A stretch of 64,000 nucleotides of DNA from Dehalococcoidia bacterium (lineage in GTDB: Bacteria; Chloroflexota; Dehalococcoidia; GIF9; AB-539-J10): the NCBI GenBank assembly GCA_003562475.1, contig PWUU01000110.1, positions 54,413 to 118,412 on the forward strand, in the 5' to 3' direction. Under the pieces are notes generated by a model that worked only from the letters and a program-made list of their open reading frames with translations, did not search any database and was not told the DNA's origin. The position numbers and the translations under genes were made by a program. Below, in pieces: positions 62,262-64,000 of the stretch (positions within the stretch are counted from its first letter, which is position 1; each line of letters starts with the position of its first letter).

Positions 62262-63377
62262 ATGCGAACGCTATTCGACCAGGTTTCTGTAGGCAGCATG
62301 ACCGTTCGAAACCGCTTGGTGAGGTCGGCAACCTATGAGGGGATGGGAAACCCGGATGGTTCCTGCAAAGACGCTGTCATCGAGTTGACCGCCGAACTGG
62401 CAAAGGGAGAGGTCGGGCTCATCATCAGCAGTCATGCGTATGTCGAGCCACGTGGCCGGGTTCGTCCTCCGCAGCTTGGTGTGCACCGTGATGAGATGGT
62501 GCCAGGGCTGACACGCATGGCCGCGGCGGCGCATGAACACGGAGCGAAGATCGTGCTTCAGATCGCCCACGCCGGCTGCACGGCAGTGGAGCCTGACGGC
62601 GAGTTTGTAGGACCTTCGGAGATAACGCTTCCGGATGGACACTCGTGTCGCGAACTCACCAGGCGCGACATAGCGGATATCGTACAGGCGTTCCGTCACG
62701 GCGCTGAGCGAGCAATGCAGGCGGGATTCGATGGTGTGCAGATCCACTCGGCGCACGCGTACCTGCTGAGCCAGTTTCTGTCACCGTACTTCAATCGACG
62801 TGGCGACGAGTACGGCGGAAGCCTGGTCAACCGTTCGCGCATCCACCGTGAGATACTGAATGCTGTTCGTAGTGTGATCGGCGACGACGTGCCGGTGCTG
62901 ATCAAGATGAACTCCGACGATTTCATCGACGGGGGGTTCACGAGGAAGGAGATGGTCGAGGTGGCGAAGATGCTGGAAGTCGAGGGCATTAGCGCGATTG
63001 AGATAAGCGGCGGCACACTTCTGAGTCCGGTTGACCGCGGTTTCGCCCGCCCGGGGATTCAGCCTCCGGATGAGGAGGTCTACTACCTTGACGCAGCGCG
63101 CCTGTACAAACAGGCTGTTTCGGTGCCACTGGTGCTTGTGGGTGGCATACGCACCTACGGCGTCGCGCAGAAACTTGTTGAGGATGAGATCGCGGACTTC
63201 GTTGCGTTCAGCCGTCCGTTGATCCGCGAGCCGTACCTGGTGCGCCGGTGGCGTGAGGGCGATACCAGCGAGGCCACGTGCATACACTGCAATCTCTGTT
63301 TTGGTCCGGCGCGTTCAGGCGAGGGAGTCTATTGTGTTCCGGAGCACACACAGGGGGAGAAAGCGGATGACAACTAG
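62262..63377 (+). CDS. NADH:flavin oxidoreductase / old yellow enzyme family, single-domain with Fe-S motif
   Basis: 371 aa. A FMN-binding TIM barrel: NRLVRSATYEGM at the N-terminus, QIAHAG, GFDGVQIHSAHAYLLSQFLSP with the HSAHAYL proton-donor region, YGGSLVNRSR and GGIRTY near 285-290. At the end CIHCNLCFGPARSGEGVYC follows C-x2-C-x2-C-x11-C, the [4Fe-4S] motif of 2-enoate reductase and trimethylamine dehydrogenase types. The FAD/NAD domain that usually follows is missing. It likely reduces or oxidises an enone or amine, with an unknown electron donor. CAAGGAGG before the ATG. Confidence 0.9.
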   Translation: MRTLFDQVSVGSMTVRNRLVRSATYEGMGNPDGSCKDAVIELTAELAKGEVGLIISSHAYVEPRGRVRPPQLGVHRDEMVPGLTRMAAAAHEHGAKIVLQIAHAGCTAVEPDGEFVGPSEITLPDGHSCRELTRRDIADIVQAFRHGAERAMQAGFDGVQIHSAHAYLLSQFLSPYFNRRGDEYGGSLVNRSRIHREILNAVRSVIGDDVPVLIKMNSDDFIDGGFTRKEMVEVAKMLEVEGISAIEISGGTLLSPVDRGFARPGIQPPDEEVYYLDAARLYKQAVSVPLVLVGGIRTYGVAQKLVEDEIADFVAFSRPLIREPYLVRRWREGDTSEATCIHCNLCFGPARSGEGVYCVPEHTQGEKADDN

Positions 63378-63560
63378 ACGGGTGCCGACCCGTCGTCAGG
63401 TAGCGGGCGGTCGCACCAATTGCCCCCCTTGCTCTGTGGTTTGACGTACCCGGTACGGACCGACAATCAAGATGAAAAGGCGGAGGGCAAAGCAACTCCA
63501 TATTGCCGGATAGGCGTTAGTCTCGCCCCGGTTTGCAGGCGGTAGCAGGGACGCAGCTGG

Positions 63561-64000
63561 TTACTGTGACGTATTCTGTTGCACGTCAGGGACGATGAAC
63601 CGTGTAGCTGCGGGTATGACGGAAACGTCCATCGGAGTATGCCCGATGGCGTCACCGTCCGCCTGCACGGGTATCCGCTCGGCGCAGTCTACCGACACGG
63701 TTGTGGCACTGCCAATGAACTGGATGCTGTGTCGCCTCTTTCTTACCAGCAGGACATCGAGGATGGCGTTGCCGAGTTCGGGCGGGGTCCCCTTGCGCAC
63801 ATAGCACACCTCCGCTTTGCCGTCGTCGATACGTGCGTCCGATGTTCGGTAGCGTGGCGCCCAGATTGCTCCCGCGTTGTCGACCAATAGCTCGGCCGCA
63901 TCTATGTCGCTGGTCTGTCCATCGATGGTTATGGCGAATCGTCTCGTCTTCGCTTTCCTCATGCTACGAATCACGGCGAGTACATAGGCCAGGAGCTTAA
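63561..64000 (-). CDS. diacylglycerol kinase-like lipid kinase, C-terminal part, 5' end beyond window
   Basis: Open from the window edge to a stop at 63561 (146 codons). The sequence has KLLAYVLAVIRSMRKAKTRR, IDGQTSDIDAAELLVDNAG and the end pattern VQADGDAIGHTPMDVSVIPAA. The latter is the C-terminal DGE-x-x-G-x-TP-V-x-V-x-P of DagK/YegS-like kinases, with Asp-Gly-Asp in place of Asp-Gly-Glu. The N-terminal catalytic GGDGT part lies beyond the window. The enzyme would phosphorylate diacylglycerol or a related lipid. From 63378 to 63560 nothing is seen. Confidence 0.82.
   Translation of the reverse strand, partial: KLLAYVLAVIRSMRKAKTRRFAITIDGQTSDIDAAELLVDNAGAIWAPRYRTSDARIDDGKAEVCYVRKGTPPELGNAILDVLLVRKRRHSIQFIGSATTVSVDCAERIPVQADGDAIGHTPMDVSVIPAATRFIVPDVQQNTSQ

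Overview
The window looks like a bacterial chromosome segment of roughly 55-60% GC. The best guess from gene content and the many short palindromic intergenic repeats is a Chloroflexota genome, possibly Dehalococcoidia. The evidence includes a full-length primary sigma factor, an MsrAB lipoprotein, a COG1067-type Lon protease, SpoIIM-like and DUF502 membrane proteins, a single-domain Fe-S old-yellow-enzyme protein and an anchored cohesin-domain protein. The taxonomic call is inference. No rRNA or tRNA was found.

Region 1 (1-23 kb) is an accessory, defence-type island, almost entirely on the minus strand. It holds a partial PD-(D/E)XK nuclease-like gene, a hypothetical gene, and two separate Xre regulator / ImmA-IrrE protease / PIN ribonuclease loci (4.84-6.44 kb split, 7.35-9.00 kb fused). 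Each locus has its own promoter and a palindromic operator candidate. The first is followed by a broken M48 protease gene. Next come a two-gene metallophosphoesterase / HSP90-like ATPase operon (9.64-13.39 kb), transposase fragments, and an hsdR-hsdM-hsdS type I restriction operon with a KAP P-loop NTPase downstream (14.2-21.6 kb). A Panacea-domain antitoxin with its probable toxin (22.08-22.99 kb) closes the island. The msrAB gene sits among these.

Clusters of palindromic repeats lie at the borders of these modules (3.3-3.8, 6.6-7.2, 9.25-9.57, 13.8, 23.1-23.7, 25.3-25.9 kb), and none is seen after 26 kb. Blocks of more than 200 bp recur on both sides of the first Xre-ImmA-PIN cassette, and composite copies flank rpoD.

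Region 2 (23.7-52 kb) is ordinary chromosome: rpoD, an MFS carrier, a ferredoxin-like protein, a CNNM-domain protein, a low-molecular-weight phosphatase, glycosyltransferase and plsY, membrane proteases and NfeD, two SpoIIM-like proteins, a cyclophilin-like protein, two EamA carriers, a CoA-binding protein, a beta-CASP nuclease, DUF502, a Lon-like protease, the cohesin-coiled-coil protein, HAD, LOG, a PH-domain protein, a MutY-like glycosylase without its Fe-S motif, UbiA and ABC-F.

Region 3 (52-64 kb) mixes decayed DNA (fragments of a D-cysteine desulfhydrase-like gene and a GNAT gene) with intact genes. These are an isochorismatase-fold hydrolase, a methyltransferase, an Rrf2 regulator facing an iscS-iscU pair behind a frameshifted cysK, a sodium:neurotransmitter-type symporter with a clear promoter and terminator, a HhH protein with four N-terminal cysteines, a flavin oxidoreductase, and the 3' part of a diacylglycerol-kinase-like gene.
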